A stretch of DNA of 64,000 nt from Lysobacter panacisoli (GTDB lineage Bacteria > Pseudomonadota > Gammaproteobacteria > Xanthomonadales > Xanthomonadaceae): NCBI RefSeq assembly GCF_009765165.1, contig NZ_VLNU01000001.1, forward strand, positions 806,001 through 870,000. Reading direction: 5' to 3'. This document shows positions 17,314 through 24,109 of this stretch, piece by piece. The notes beneath the pieces were generated by a model. It worked only from the letters and a program-made list of their open reading frames with translations, was not told where the DNA came from and did no database searches. The first letter of the stretch is position 1. Each line of letters begins with the position of its first letter. The position numbers were made by a program, and so were the translations under genes.

Positions 17314-18711
17314 TCAGCCGTCCTCGCGCCAGTGCGCACCGAGGCTGCGCGAGCGTCGCAGCGCCGAGGCCAGCAGGCGCTGCGCCACGGTCGTTTCCCA
17401 GCCGGAACCGGCCATCTCGTCGATATGCGCGCATGCATCACGCAGCGCTTCCGCATTGCGAACCGGTCCGGCCGCGTTCCACAGGATCTCGCGCAAGCGT
17501 GCGAGGGCCGGCGGCGCAAGTGCCGATCCCGGTTCCGCGGTGATCGTCGCGCCGGCGGTCGATGCGGCGTGGCGAAGACGCAGGTGCCGTCCGGTGCGAC
17601 GCCCGCAGACCACGCCCTCCAGCAGCGAGTTGCTCGCAAGCCGGTTCGCGCCGTGCAGGCCATTGCACGCGACTTCGCCGACTGCGTACAGGTTGGTTAC
17701 CGACGTGCGCCCCAGGGGATCGGTCGCGAGCCCGCCCATGTGGAAGTGCGCGGCGGCCGCGATCGGGATCCGATCGTGGCGTGGGTCCACGCCATGCTCG
17801 CGGCATGAGGCCAGCACCGTCGGGAACGCGTGCGTCCATCCGTCGGGCAGCGACGTCGCGTCCAGCCATACCGGCCCATCGCGTCCGGCTTCCCAGACGC
17901 GACGGGCCACGATGTCGCGCGGCGCGAGGTCGCCGAGCGGATGGCGGCCTTGCATCAGCGCATCGCCGCGATGATCCAGCAGGCGCGCGCCGGCGCCGCG
18001 CAGGGCTTCGGTGATCAGCGGCAGCCGCGTCTGCGTGCCGTCGAACGCAGTCGGATGGAACTGGACGAATTCCAGATCACGCGTGCGTGCGCCGGCGGCG
18101 AGCCCGAGCGCGATTCCGGAGCCGCGACTGGACCCGGGATTGGTCGTGCGCGCGTACAACGCGCCGATTCCGCCCGTGGCCAGCACGACCGCATCGGCGT
18201 CGATCTCCTCCACGTGACCGTGGCCATTGCGTACGCGAACGCCGACGACCATCCCGTCCGCCATCAACAGCGCTTCCACTTCGGTGTTCTCGCGCCACTG
18301 GACGTGCGCGGCGTCATGCACGCGCTCGCGCAGCGCGACGACCGCGCGCTCGCCGGTGCGGTCCCCACCCGCGTGGACGATGCGCGACCGTCCATGACCG
18401 CCCTCGCGGCCCAGCGCGTGCTCGCCACGGGCGGTTCGATCGAACGCCAGGCCATTCGATTCCAGCCAGGCGATGGCCTCGCGCGCCTGCACCAGCACGT
18501 TCCAGACGATCGTCGCGTCGTTGTGGTGCGCGCCGGCGGTGAGCGTATCGGCGACGTGCGCGCGCACGTTGTCCTCATGTCCGAGTGCGGCGGCGATGCC
18601 GCCCTGTGCCAAGCGGCTGGCGTTGAGTCCGCCGGCGTCCAGCAGCACCACTTCGCGCGGCGCGGCCGACAGTGCGGTGCTGAGTCCCGCGATCCCGGCG
18701 CCGACCACCAC
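17314..18711 (-). CDS. nadB: L-aspartate oxidase
   Basis: A 465-residue FAD protein that oxidises L-aspartate to iminoaspartate, the first step of NAD synthesis; it can use fumarate in place of O2. The FAD motif VVGAGIAGLS is at the very N-terminus, with SRLAQGGIAAAL, TGGIGALYA, EFVQFHPTA and GLHGANRLASNSLLEG downstream. It is about 70 residues shorter than E. coli NadB, mainly at the C-terminus. No ATG is in frame near the expected start; I use GTG 18711, 17 bases beyond the nadA stop and without a clear ribosome site, so translation may depend on nadA. The start is uncertain. Confidence 0.85.
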   Translation of the reverse strand: MVVGAGIAGLSTALSAAPREVVLLDAGGLNASRLAQGGIAAALGHEDNVRAHVADTLTAGAHHNDATIVWNVLVQAREAIAWLESNGLAFDRTARGEHALGREGGHGRSRIVHAGGDRTGERAVVALRERVHDAAHVQWRENTEVEALLMADGMVVGVRVRNGHGHVEEIDADAVVLATGGIGALYARTTNPGSSRGSGIALGLAAGARTRDLEFVQFHPTAFDGTQTRLPLITEALRGAGARLLDHRGDALMQGRHPLGDLAPRDIVARRVWEAGRDGPVWLDATSLPDGWTHAFPTVLASCREHGVDPRHDRIPIAAAAHFHMGGLATDPLGRTSVTNLYAVGEVACNGLHGANRLASNSLLEGVVCGRRTGRHLRLRHAASTAGATITAEPGSALAPPALARLREILWNAAGPVRNAEALRDACAHIDEMAGSGWETTVAQRLLASALRRSRSLGAHWREDG

Positions 18712-18728
18712 GATCGGCGCGGTGCGTC

Positions 18729-19748
18729 TTAAACGGGATCGCGCCGCCCGACCTGCAGCATGCGTTCCAGCGCCAGGCGCGCGCGTCGCGCCACCTCCGT
18801 CGGTACCGTCACTTCGTGCTTCAGGTGCAGCAGGCAGTCGTGGATGTTCGGCAGCGTGATCCGCTTCATGTGCGGGCACAGGTTGCATGGCTTGATGAAC
18901 TCGATGTCGGGGAACTCGGCGCGCAGGTTGTCGGCCATCGAACATTCGGTGATCAGCGCGACGCGCTGCGGCCGCTCCCGCGCGAGCCAGCGACCCATCG
19001 CCGTGGTGGACCCGACGAAGTCGGCTTCGGCCTGCACTTCGGGTGGACACTCCGGGTGCGCGACGAGCATCGCGTCGAAGCGCTCGCGCGCGTGCCGCGC
19101 CTGCGGCACGGTGAACTGTTCGTGCACTTCGCAGCGGCCATCCCAGAGCACCAGCTCGACGTCCGTCTGCGCGGCGACGTGGGCGCCGAGGAAACGGTCC
19201 GGCAGGAAGATCACCTTGTCCGCGCCCATCGCCTGCACCACCTGCACCGCGTTGGCGCTGGTGCAGCAGGCGTCGGACTCGGCCTTCACCGCGGCCGACG
19301 TGTTGACGTAGCTCACCACCGGTGCGCCAGGATGCTGCGCGCGCAGCGCACGCACGTCCGCGGCCGTGATGGAGGACGCCAGCGAGCAGCCGGCCTCCAG
19401 ATCGGGAATCAGCACCGTGCGATCGGGCGCGAGGATCTTCGCCGTCTCGGCCATGAAGTGGACGCCGCACAACACGATCAGGCCAGCGTCGCAATCGGCG
19501 GCGGCCTGCGCGAGCGCGAGCGAATCGCCAGTGACGTCGGCCACGCCGTGGAAGATCTCCGGCGACTGGTAGCTGTGCGCCATGATCACCGCGCCGCGTT
19601 CGCGCTTGAGCCGCTCGATCGCATCGATCCACGGCAGGTGCAGCGGCCATTCCAGGCACGGCAGCAGCGGCTCGAGACGCGCGCCGAGCTCGGCGTAGCG
19701 GTCTTCCAGGTCCTCGCTCCAGCGCGGCGCGAACGATGTGGACGGCAT
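18729..19748 (-). CDS. nadA: Quinolinate synthase
   Basis: A 339-residue enzyme that condenses iminoaspartate with dihydroxyacetone phosphate to quinolinate, using an oxygen-sensitive 4Fe-4S cluster. Family segments include AHSYQSPEIFHGVAD, CGVHFMAETAKIL, the S-D-A-C-C-T-S-A-N segment and C-N-L-C-P-H-M near the C-terminus; these hold the cluster cysteines. It starts 9 bases after ubiT and is followed by nadB, so the unit is ubiT-nadA-nadB, apparently led by one FNR-type promoter. Confidence 0.96.
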   Translation of the reverse strand: MPSTSFAPRWSEDLEDRYAELGARLEPLLPCLEWPLHLPWIDAIERLKRERGAVIMAHSYQSPEIFHGVADVTGDSLALAQAAADCDAGLIVLCGVHFMAETAKILAPDRTVLIPDLEAGCSLASSITAADVRALRAQHPGAPVVSYVNTSAAVKAESDACCTSANAVQVVQAMGADKVIFLPDRFLGAHVAAQTDVELVLWDGRCEVHEQFTVPQARHARERFDAMLVAHPECPPEVQAEADFVGSTTAMGRWLARERPQRVALITECSMADNLRAEFPDIEFIKPCNLCPHMKRITLPNIHDCLLHLKHEVTVPTEVARRARLALERMLQVGRRDPV

Positions 19749-19757
19749 CCGGATTCC

Positions 19758-20600
19758 TCAGGCGTGTGCGGTGGCGTGGACGGCGCGCGCCGCGCGCATG
19801 CCGCGTGCGGTGCGATGCAGGACGATGCGCAGCCCCAGCGGCAGCGATTCCCACGGCAGGCGATCGAGCAGGTTGCGTACCGTGAGGCCGAGCTCGACGT
19901 CGCCGGTGAGCATCAGCCGGCGCTGGAAGAACAGCGTGTCCGCGTCCTCGAGCCGGCTCGCCAGCAGCATCAGGTCGGTGGCGGTGCCGCGCACGACGGC
20001 CTCGGCCGCGCCACGACTGCGGCGCACGCGACCTGTGTCGACTTCCAGCACCCACGACAAGCCCAGGTCGGTCACCTCGATGCCGATGCGGCGGTGCTCG
20101 ACGGTCTGCAGCCAGTCGCCCTGCATGCTCGCGAGCAGCGCCTTCGACAGGACGCGTTCGGCCGCGCCGTCGAGCAGCGCCGACGGAACCAGCGCGAGCG
20201 GCGCACGCCATCGGCGCGGCGGCGGGAGCAGGCGCAACAGGCGCGTGGTGCGACTCGCATCGCCCTCGCCCTGCGTCCACGTCGATGCCGGTTCCGCACG
20301 CGCACGCGACGCCTGCTGCTGGCAGGCATCGCCGATCAGCGTGTCGACGAGACGGTGCGCGGATGCCACCGGGATGCGCAGGCGCGTCGCCATGCGTTCG
20401 GCACGCTCATGGACCTGCGCTTCGCGATCGTGGTCGTGGACAGGGGCGTCCATCGCGTTCTTCGCCGGTCCTGCGGCGGACACGAGGCGGCGTCGCGCCG
20501 CGAGCAGCACGATCATCGCGTCGTCGACGCGATCGATGCCGAAACGCGCGCCGGACAGGACGCGACGGGCCAGGCGGGGTCGGGTGTTCTGCGGTTGCAT
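19758..20600 (-). CDS. ubiT: Chorismate mutase (AroQ) - UbiT (SCP2) fusion
   Basis: A 280-residue two-domain protein. Residues 18-96 are an AroQ-type chorismate mutase. Against E. coli P-protein (R11, R28, K39, D48, R51, E52, Q88) every catalytic residue is present in register: R19, R36, K47, D56, R59, E60, Q96. Residues about 120-270 are a UbiT SCP2 lipid-binding domain (LMLLASRLEDADTLFFQRRL, then LTGDVELGLTVRN), the accessory factor of O2-independent ubiquinone synthesis. Start is ATG 20600; ATG 20612 in the same frame is possible. An FNR-type promoter lies upstream, overlapping the end of the 12-TM gene. The fusion puts a chorismate-consuming enzyme on a ubiquinone pathway protein. Confidence 0.88.
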   Translation of the reverse strand: MQPQNTRPRLARRVLSGARFGIDRVDDAMIVLLAARRRLVSAAGPAKNAMDAPVHDHDREAQVHERAERMATRLRIPVASAHRLVDTLIGDACQQQASRARAEPASTWTQGEGDASRTTRLLRLLPPPRRWRAPLALVPSALLDGAAERVLSKALLASMQGDWLQTVEHRRIGIEVTDLGLSWVLEVDTGRVRRSRGAAEAVVRGTATDLMLLASRLEDADTLFFQRRLMLTGDVELGLTVRNLLDRLPWESLPLGLRIVLHRTARGMRAARAVHATAHA

Positions 20601-20632
20601 GCGGTTTCCCATCGTCGATGGTCGGGCGCCAG

Positions 20633-20674
20633 ATGCTAGGTGCGCGCCGCCGCGCTGCCATTGACCTGCGTCAA
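20633..20674 (-). promoter_or_regulatory. FNR-box promoter of ubiT-nadA-nadB
   Basis: TTGAC-ctgc-GTCAA at 20661-20674, with -10 TAGCAT at 20638-20633 on the minus strand. The predicted start is 20626, 41.5 bp from the box centre. The box overlaps the last codons and stop (20673-20671) of the upstream gene. Confidence 0.8.
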
Positions 20675-21924
20675 TCCGGGGCCAGCTCGGCGGCATGGCG
20701 CCGCATCCGGCGATGGCAATGGCACAGCGTGATGAGCGTCGCGGCGTGCGCGAGGGCCAGCGCCACACCAGCGACCGCCTGTCCTTCCTGCGTCCATACG
20801 GCGGTCGCGAGCACCGCCGATGCGACCACGTGCGCGCCGAACACGCGCCGCTTCGCGCGTTCTGGCATCAACCGGCCCACGCCGGGGACCTGGCGGCCGC
20901 GCGGCACGTCGCGGCGCAGCTGGATCCATGCCAGGAACGCGGCGATCTCCAGCAGCATTGCGGCCACCAGCATCGGCAGCCCGATGCCGAGCGCGAGCAC
21001 GCCGATGCGCACGGCGCGCAGGGGGTCGTCCTGCGGCCACCACAACAACAGCGCCGCCGCGACAGCGAGCACGCTGGCGCCGGTCGCCCACCCCGCGATC
21101 AGCGCGTGATTGCGTCGATGGCGCGCGCGCAGCTGCGTCCACAGCGACGCGAGCGCGAACACCCACACCGCTGCCGCCACGACCATCGCCAGCCATGCGT
21201 CGTCGCCCTGCATGCGTGCGATTCCGCCGGCCACCAGCCCGACGAGGACGCTCGTCAGCCATGCCGCCACGCCGCGCGGCGGCAGCGCACGCGCGCCCTG
21301 CAGCATCGGCATCGTCACCGAGCCGACGGCGACGATCAGCGCGAGCGTCCAGCCAACGGTACCGAACGCGGCGTGCGTGTCGACCACGCGATCGAGCGCG
21401 ATGCGAAGTTCACCGCCGAGGGTGAGCACCGCGGCCACACCGAGTACGGCCGTGGCGACCAGCCCGGCCAGCGCGATGCCGATCGCAGCACGCAGCCATC
21501 GCGTACCGGCGCCCTTCGCCAGCGCGCGTGCGGCGAGGATCGCGAACACCAGCAGCGACCCTGCCACCAGGCATCCGGCGAGATGCAGCGCGACCATGTT
21601 CAGGCCCGACATCCCGTACGCGAACAGCATCAACCCGACGTTGAACGCGGCATGCAGCAACGGGAACAGGCGGCGATGATCGAACGGGCTCATCACCGCG
21701 ACCGGCAGGAACTGCGTAAGCGCGCCCAGCATGGCGTTGCCCAGCACGCCAAGTGCGACGAGATGCACCAGCACCACCGTCGGAGGCGACCAGCGCGACG
21801 CGAGTGCGGTCTCGCCATGCCATGCCAGCCACGCGCCGGCGACCACGCCCCACGCCGGGGCGCTCGCGAGGAATCGCATCGGCACGCTGGGCGACGGCGC
21901 CTGCGTGAGTGCAAGGCCGCTCAA
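20671..21924 (-). CDS. 12-TM integral membrane protein, distantly NnrS/heme-copper-oxidase-like
   Basis: A 417-residue, almost wholly hydrophobic protein with about 12 predicted membrane helices. I recognise no named family. Helices carry conserved-looking histidines (VLVHLVALGVLGNAMLGALTQFLPV; VALHLAG; DTHAAFGTVGW) in a style reminiscent of NnrS and oxidase subunit I, so heme or copper binding is possible. The C-terminus has a CHCHRRMRRH cluster. Its ATG overlaps the DUF2249 stop, and it ends the run nnrS, sirB2-like, 46-aa gene, DUF2249, this gene. It probably serves NO handling or low-oxygen respiration, by context only. Confidence 0.7.
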   Translation of the reverse strand: MSGLALTQAPSPSVPMRFLASAPAWGVVAGAWLAWHGETALASRWSPPTVVLVHLVALGVLGNAMLGALTQFLPVAVMSPFDHRRLFPLLHAAFNVGLMLFAYGMSGLNMVALHLAGCLVAGSLLVFAILAARALAKGAGTRWLRAAIGIALAGLVATAVLGVAAVLTLGGELRIALDRVVDTHAAFGTVGWTLALIVAVGSVTMPMLQGARALPPRGVAAWLTSVLVGLVAGGIARMQGDDAWLAMVVAAAVWVFALASLWTQLRARHRRNHALIAGWATGASVLAVAAALLLWWPQDDPLRAVRIGVLALGIGLPMLVAAMLLEIAAFLAWIQLRRDVPRGRQVPGVGRLMPERAKRRVFGAHVVASAVLATAVWTQEGQAVAGVALALAHAATLITLCHCHRRMRRHAAELAPD

Positions 21925-22172
21925 ACGTCCGCATCTCCGTCGAGGATCGACGCATGGTCGGCGCGCACGATGCGCACGCGGTAGCCACGATCAGCGGGCG
22001 CGACCGCTACCGCATACCCGTCGGCGTCCAGCATCGCCAGCAACGGCGCGGGATACAGCGGCGTGAATGCCTCCAGGCAGGCATCGCCGGGTAGCACAGC
22101 GAGCGCGTCGAGGATGCGTTGCATCGGCTCCGGCGGCGCGAGCTCGCGCAGGTCGAGGCTGGTATGCGGCAT
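21921..22172 (-). CDS. DUF2249 domain protein (copy 1)
   Basis: An 83-residue protein made of one DUF2249 domain: LDLRELAPPEPMQRILDAL, then PLYPAPLLAMLDADGY, then YRVRIVR. DUF2249 resembles the TusA/SirA-like fold but lacks its key cysteine here (the one cysteine is in GDACLEA). Function is unknown; such genes often lie by nitrate or NO metabolism genes. I start at ATG 22172; a GTG six bases earlier is also in frame. It overlaps the next gene by four bases (ATGA), so both are coupled. Confidence 0.75.
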   Translation of the reverse strand: MPHTSLDLRELAPPEPMQRILDALAVLPGDACLEAFTPLYPAPLLAMLDADGYAVAVAPADRGYRVRIVRADHASILDGDADV

Positions 22173-22185
22173 CAGCACGACGGAC

Positions 22186-22326
22186 TCACACGTCCTGTTC
22201 GAGGTCCGCGTCGTATTCGTCGTGCGCGTCGGCGGCGGTGGTGCTCAGGCCCGCCGCGTCGAAGGATTCGGCGACCATCGCGAAGGCGGCCGTGCCGGGT
22301 TCGATCGAGTCGTTCCAGAAGTTCAT
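22186..22326 (-). CDS. 46-residue acidic small protein
   Basis: An open frame of 46 residues starting MNFWNDSIEPG and ending DADLEQDV, strongly acidic with no cysteine and no membrane segment. It begins 3 bases after the SirB2-like gene stop and ends 13 bases before the DUF2249 start, so it fits tightly in the nnrS operon. I do not recognise it. The tight packing is the main support; a GGGA sequence lies upstream of the ATG. Confidence 0.5.
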   Translation of the reverse strand: MNFWNDSIEPGTAAFAMVAESFDAAGLSTTAADAHDEYDADLEQDV

Positions 22327-22329
22327 AGG

Positions 22330-22728
22330 TCATCCCAACAGGTAGAACAGGCCCAGCGGGTTGTGCGCACGGGCGATGAAGTAGATCTGCGCGAACACCA
22401 GCAGCGCGGCGGCGAACGCGATGGCGCGCGTCCGCGGCGTGCGGCCGCGCCGCAATGCGAACACGCCGAGCACGATGTACACGACCACCAACGCGACCTT
22501 CACCGTGAGCCAGCCGTTGGCGAAGAGCTCCTTCGGCAGGATCGTCAGCAGCATCATCGCCGCGGTCAGCAGGACCGTATCGACGGTGTAGCTGAAGTAG
22601 CGCACCGGAGCGGCCATCGGCCAGCGCATGCCGACCAGCAGGCCACCGCCGCGCAGCAGGAACAGGCTGCCGCTGCAGGCGATTGCGAGGATGTGGACAA
22701 GCTTGATCTGCGGGTAGAACTCGAGCAT
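22330..22728 (-). CDS. SirB2-family membrane protein
   Basis: A 132-residue protein with four membrane segments. YPQIKLVHILAIACSGSLFLLRG is the SirB2 N-terminal pattern. The family is named from Salmonella SirB, but its biochemical role is not known. Start is ATG 22728 (a GTG one codon earlier is possible). It follows nnrS by 37 bases; that gap holds three near copies of TCAACCG. It precedes the small acidic gene by 3 bases. Confidence 0.8.
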   Translation of the reverse strand: MLEFYPQIKLVHILAIACSGSLFLLRGGGLLVGMRWPMAAPVRYFSYTVDTVLLTAAMMLLTILPKELFANGWLTVKVALVVVYIVLGVFALRRGRTPRTRAIAFAAALLVFAQIYFIARAHNPLGLFYLLG

Positions 22729-22765
22729 CACTATCTCAACCGTGCTGTATCAACCGTGTGTTGTC

Positions 22766-23995
22766 TCAACCGGGCTTTCCGTCGGCGCGCGGGGTCAGGT
22801 AGATCCAGCCCAGGCGCGACACCCACGGCAGGAACGCAACCAGCCAGCCGATCGCCGCGACGGCATGCCATGCGTAGGCGTCGGGTGCGATCTCGGCCGC
22901 GATACGAAGCACGGCTACGATCTGCACGGCGACGAACGCGAACCACGCGATCGGGTACATCGCCAGCGGACGGCCGGAGTGACCCTGCGTCACACGCGTC
23001 ACCATCGCGATCAGCAGGCTGCCGAAGAATCCGATGAACAAGGCATGCGCGGGCGCGCGACCCAGCTGGAAGCCGCCGTCCATCGCATAGATCGCACTCT
23101 GCAGCGAATACAGCGCGAAGGTGATCGGCAGCCATGCCGTGCCGATGAACAGCACCGCCAGGATCCCCGGCATGCGCTTGCGCGGCCACCAGTGCCACAG
23201 CGCGAGCAGCGACAGCGCAAGCAGGGGAACGTCGACCAGCCACAGCCATGCATACGCGTGCGACAGCTCCAGCAGCAGGTGCGCGAACAGCAGCGCCCAC
23301 GCGGCACCGAGCCACCACATCGGTCGCCACGCGCGATAGCCCGGCACCACGTTGGCGGCGAAGAACGGGAACATGCGGTGCGCGACGGTCAGGTACACCG
23401 GCAGCAGCAGGCCGACCGTGCCGAGCTTGATGCTCAGCATCGCCAGCACCGGCGATCCGCCCAGCACGAATGCGAGGAACGCGAGCAGCCCGGCCCAGCC
23501 CAGCACCAGCGCAAGGAAGCACGAACGCGCGTGCCAGGTCGTGCCTTCTTCCTGCAGCAGCAGGCGACCGAGGAAGAACAGACCCGTCGTCCAGCCCGCC
23601 GCGGCCATCAGCACGCCGATGAGGACGCCGACTTCCAGTCCGCAGGCGCCGAGCAGGAGCGCAAGCTGTCCGCCCATCAGGCCGGCGCCTATCGGCACGT
23701 AGTGCCAGCGTTCCAGCGAAGGTAGGCCCATCCAGCGCGGGAAGACGGTGAGCAGGAATCCGAAGATGAAACTCGGCAGCACCAGGTACTGCATGATGAA
23801 GGCGTGCAGCCAGCCGGCCGGCACGCTCACCTGGGGCGCGGACAGCAGTCCCGGCCAGCGCGTGGACACCAGCCACACCGCCCACCACAGCATCGCCAGC
23901 AACACGTTTCCCGCGCCGATGAAGAACATCAGCCGGTGCGGGGCCTGCATGAGGTGGCGCGCGGAAGCGCCGGGGGGTTCGGTGGCCTGGAGCAT
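22766..23995 (-). CDS. nnrS: NnrS family heme-copper membrane protein
   Basis: A 409-residue, 12-helix membrane protein. Family marks include FGFLLTVFPRWMGLP (about 63-77), LTVAHRMFPFF (about 190) and HALFIGFFGSLLIAMVTRVTQGHSG (about 290-314) with conserved histidines. NnrS proteins are linked to tolerance of nitric oxide in denitrifiers and pathogens. The ATG at 23995 is the first base of the mRNA predicted from the FNR-type promoter, so the message may be leaderless; a downstream ATG at 23950 has a GGAAG upstream and is an alternative. It heads a five-gene operon. Confidence 0.9.
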   Translation of the reverse strand: MLQATEPPGASARHLMQAPHRLMFFIGAGNVLLAMLWWAVWLVSTRWPGLLSAPQVSVPAGWLHAFIMQYLVLPSFIFGFLLTVFPRWMGLPSLERWHYVPIGAGLMGGQLALLLGACGLEVGVLIGVLMAAAGWTTGLFFLGRLLLQEEGTTWHARSCFLALVLGWAGLLAFLAFVLGGSPVLAMLSIKLGTVGLLLPVYLTVAHRMFPFFAANVVPGYRAWRPMWWLGAAWALLFAHLLLELSHAYAWLWLVDVPLLALSLLALWHWWPRKRMPGILAVLFIGTAWLPITFALYSLQSAIYAMDGGFQLGRAPAHALFIGFFGSLLIAMVTRVTQGHSGRPLAMYPIAWFAFVAVQIVAVLRIAAEIAPDAYAWHAVAAIGWLVAFLPWVSRLGWIYLTPRADGKPG

Positions 23996-24001
23996 GCGGG
24001 C

Positions 24002-24043
24002 AGTGTCGTCCTGGCCCTGTGTAGGCGCCTTGACACATGTCAC
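24002..24043 (-). promoter_or_regulatory. FNR-box promoter of nnrS
   Basis: TTGAC-acat-GTCAC at 24030-24043 (plus strand) has one mismatch from symmetry. GACACT at 24007-24002 fits the -10. The predicted start is 23995, the A of the nnrS ATG. Confidence 0.6.
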
Positions 24044-24052
24044 CCGCGCCAA

Positions 24053-24082
24053 AGAAAACGCCCGGCCGTTTCCGGCCGGGCG
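24053..24082 (-). terminator. Rho-independent terminator of qnorB
   Basis: A 10-bp perfect stem (CGCCCGGCCG, loop of four, CGGCCGGGCG) at 24059-24082, followed on the minus strand by TTTTC. It lies 28 bases after the qnorB stop. Confidence 0.85.
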
Positions 24083-24109
24083 TTGCAGGGCCCTATGGGG
24101 GAGGGACGA

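Noticed and set aside
17314-20280. A single open frame of 988 codons on the minus strand, seeming to fuse nadB to an upstream protein
   Set aside because: The upstream part is antisense-like reading of nadA and ubiT in another frame. Both of those genes are intact in their own frames with family motifs, so only the nadB part is real.
22735-22774. Three near copies of TCAACCG between nnrS and the SirB2-like gene
   Set aside because: Too short and irregular to call a repeat element or operator.
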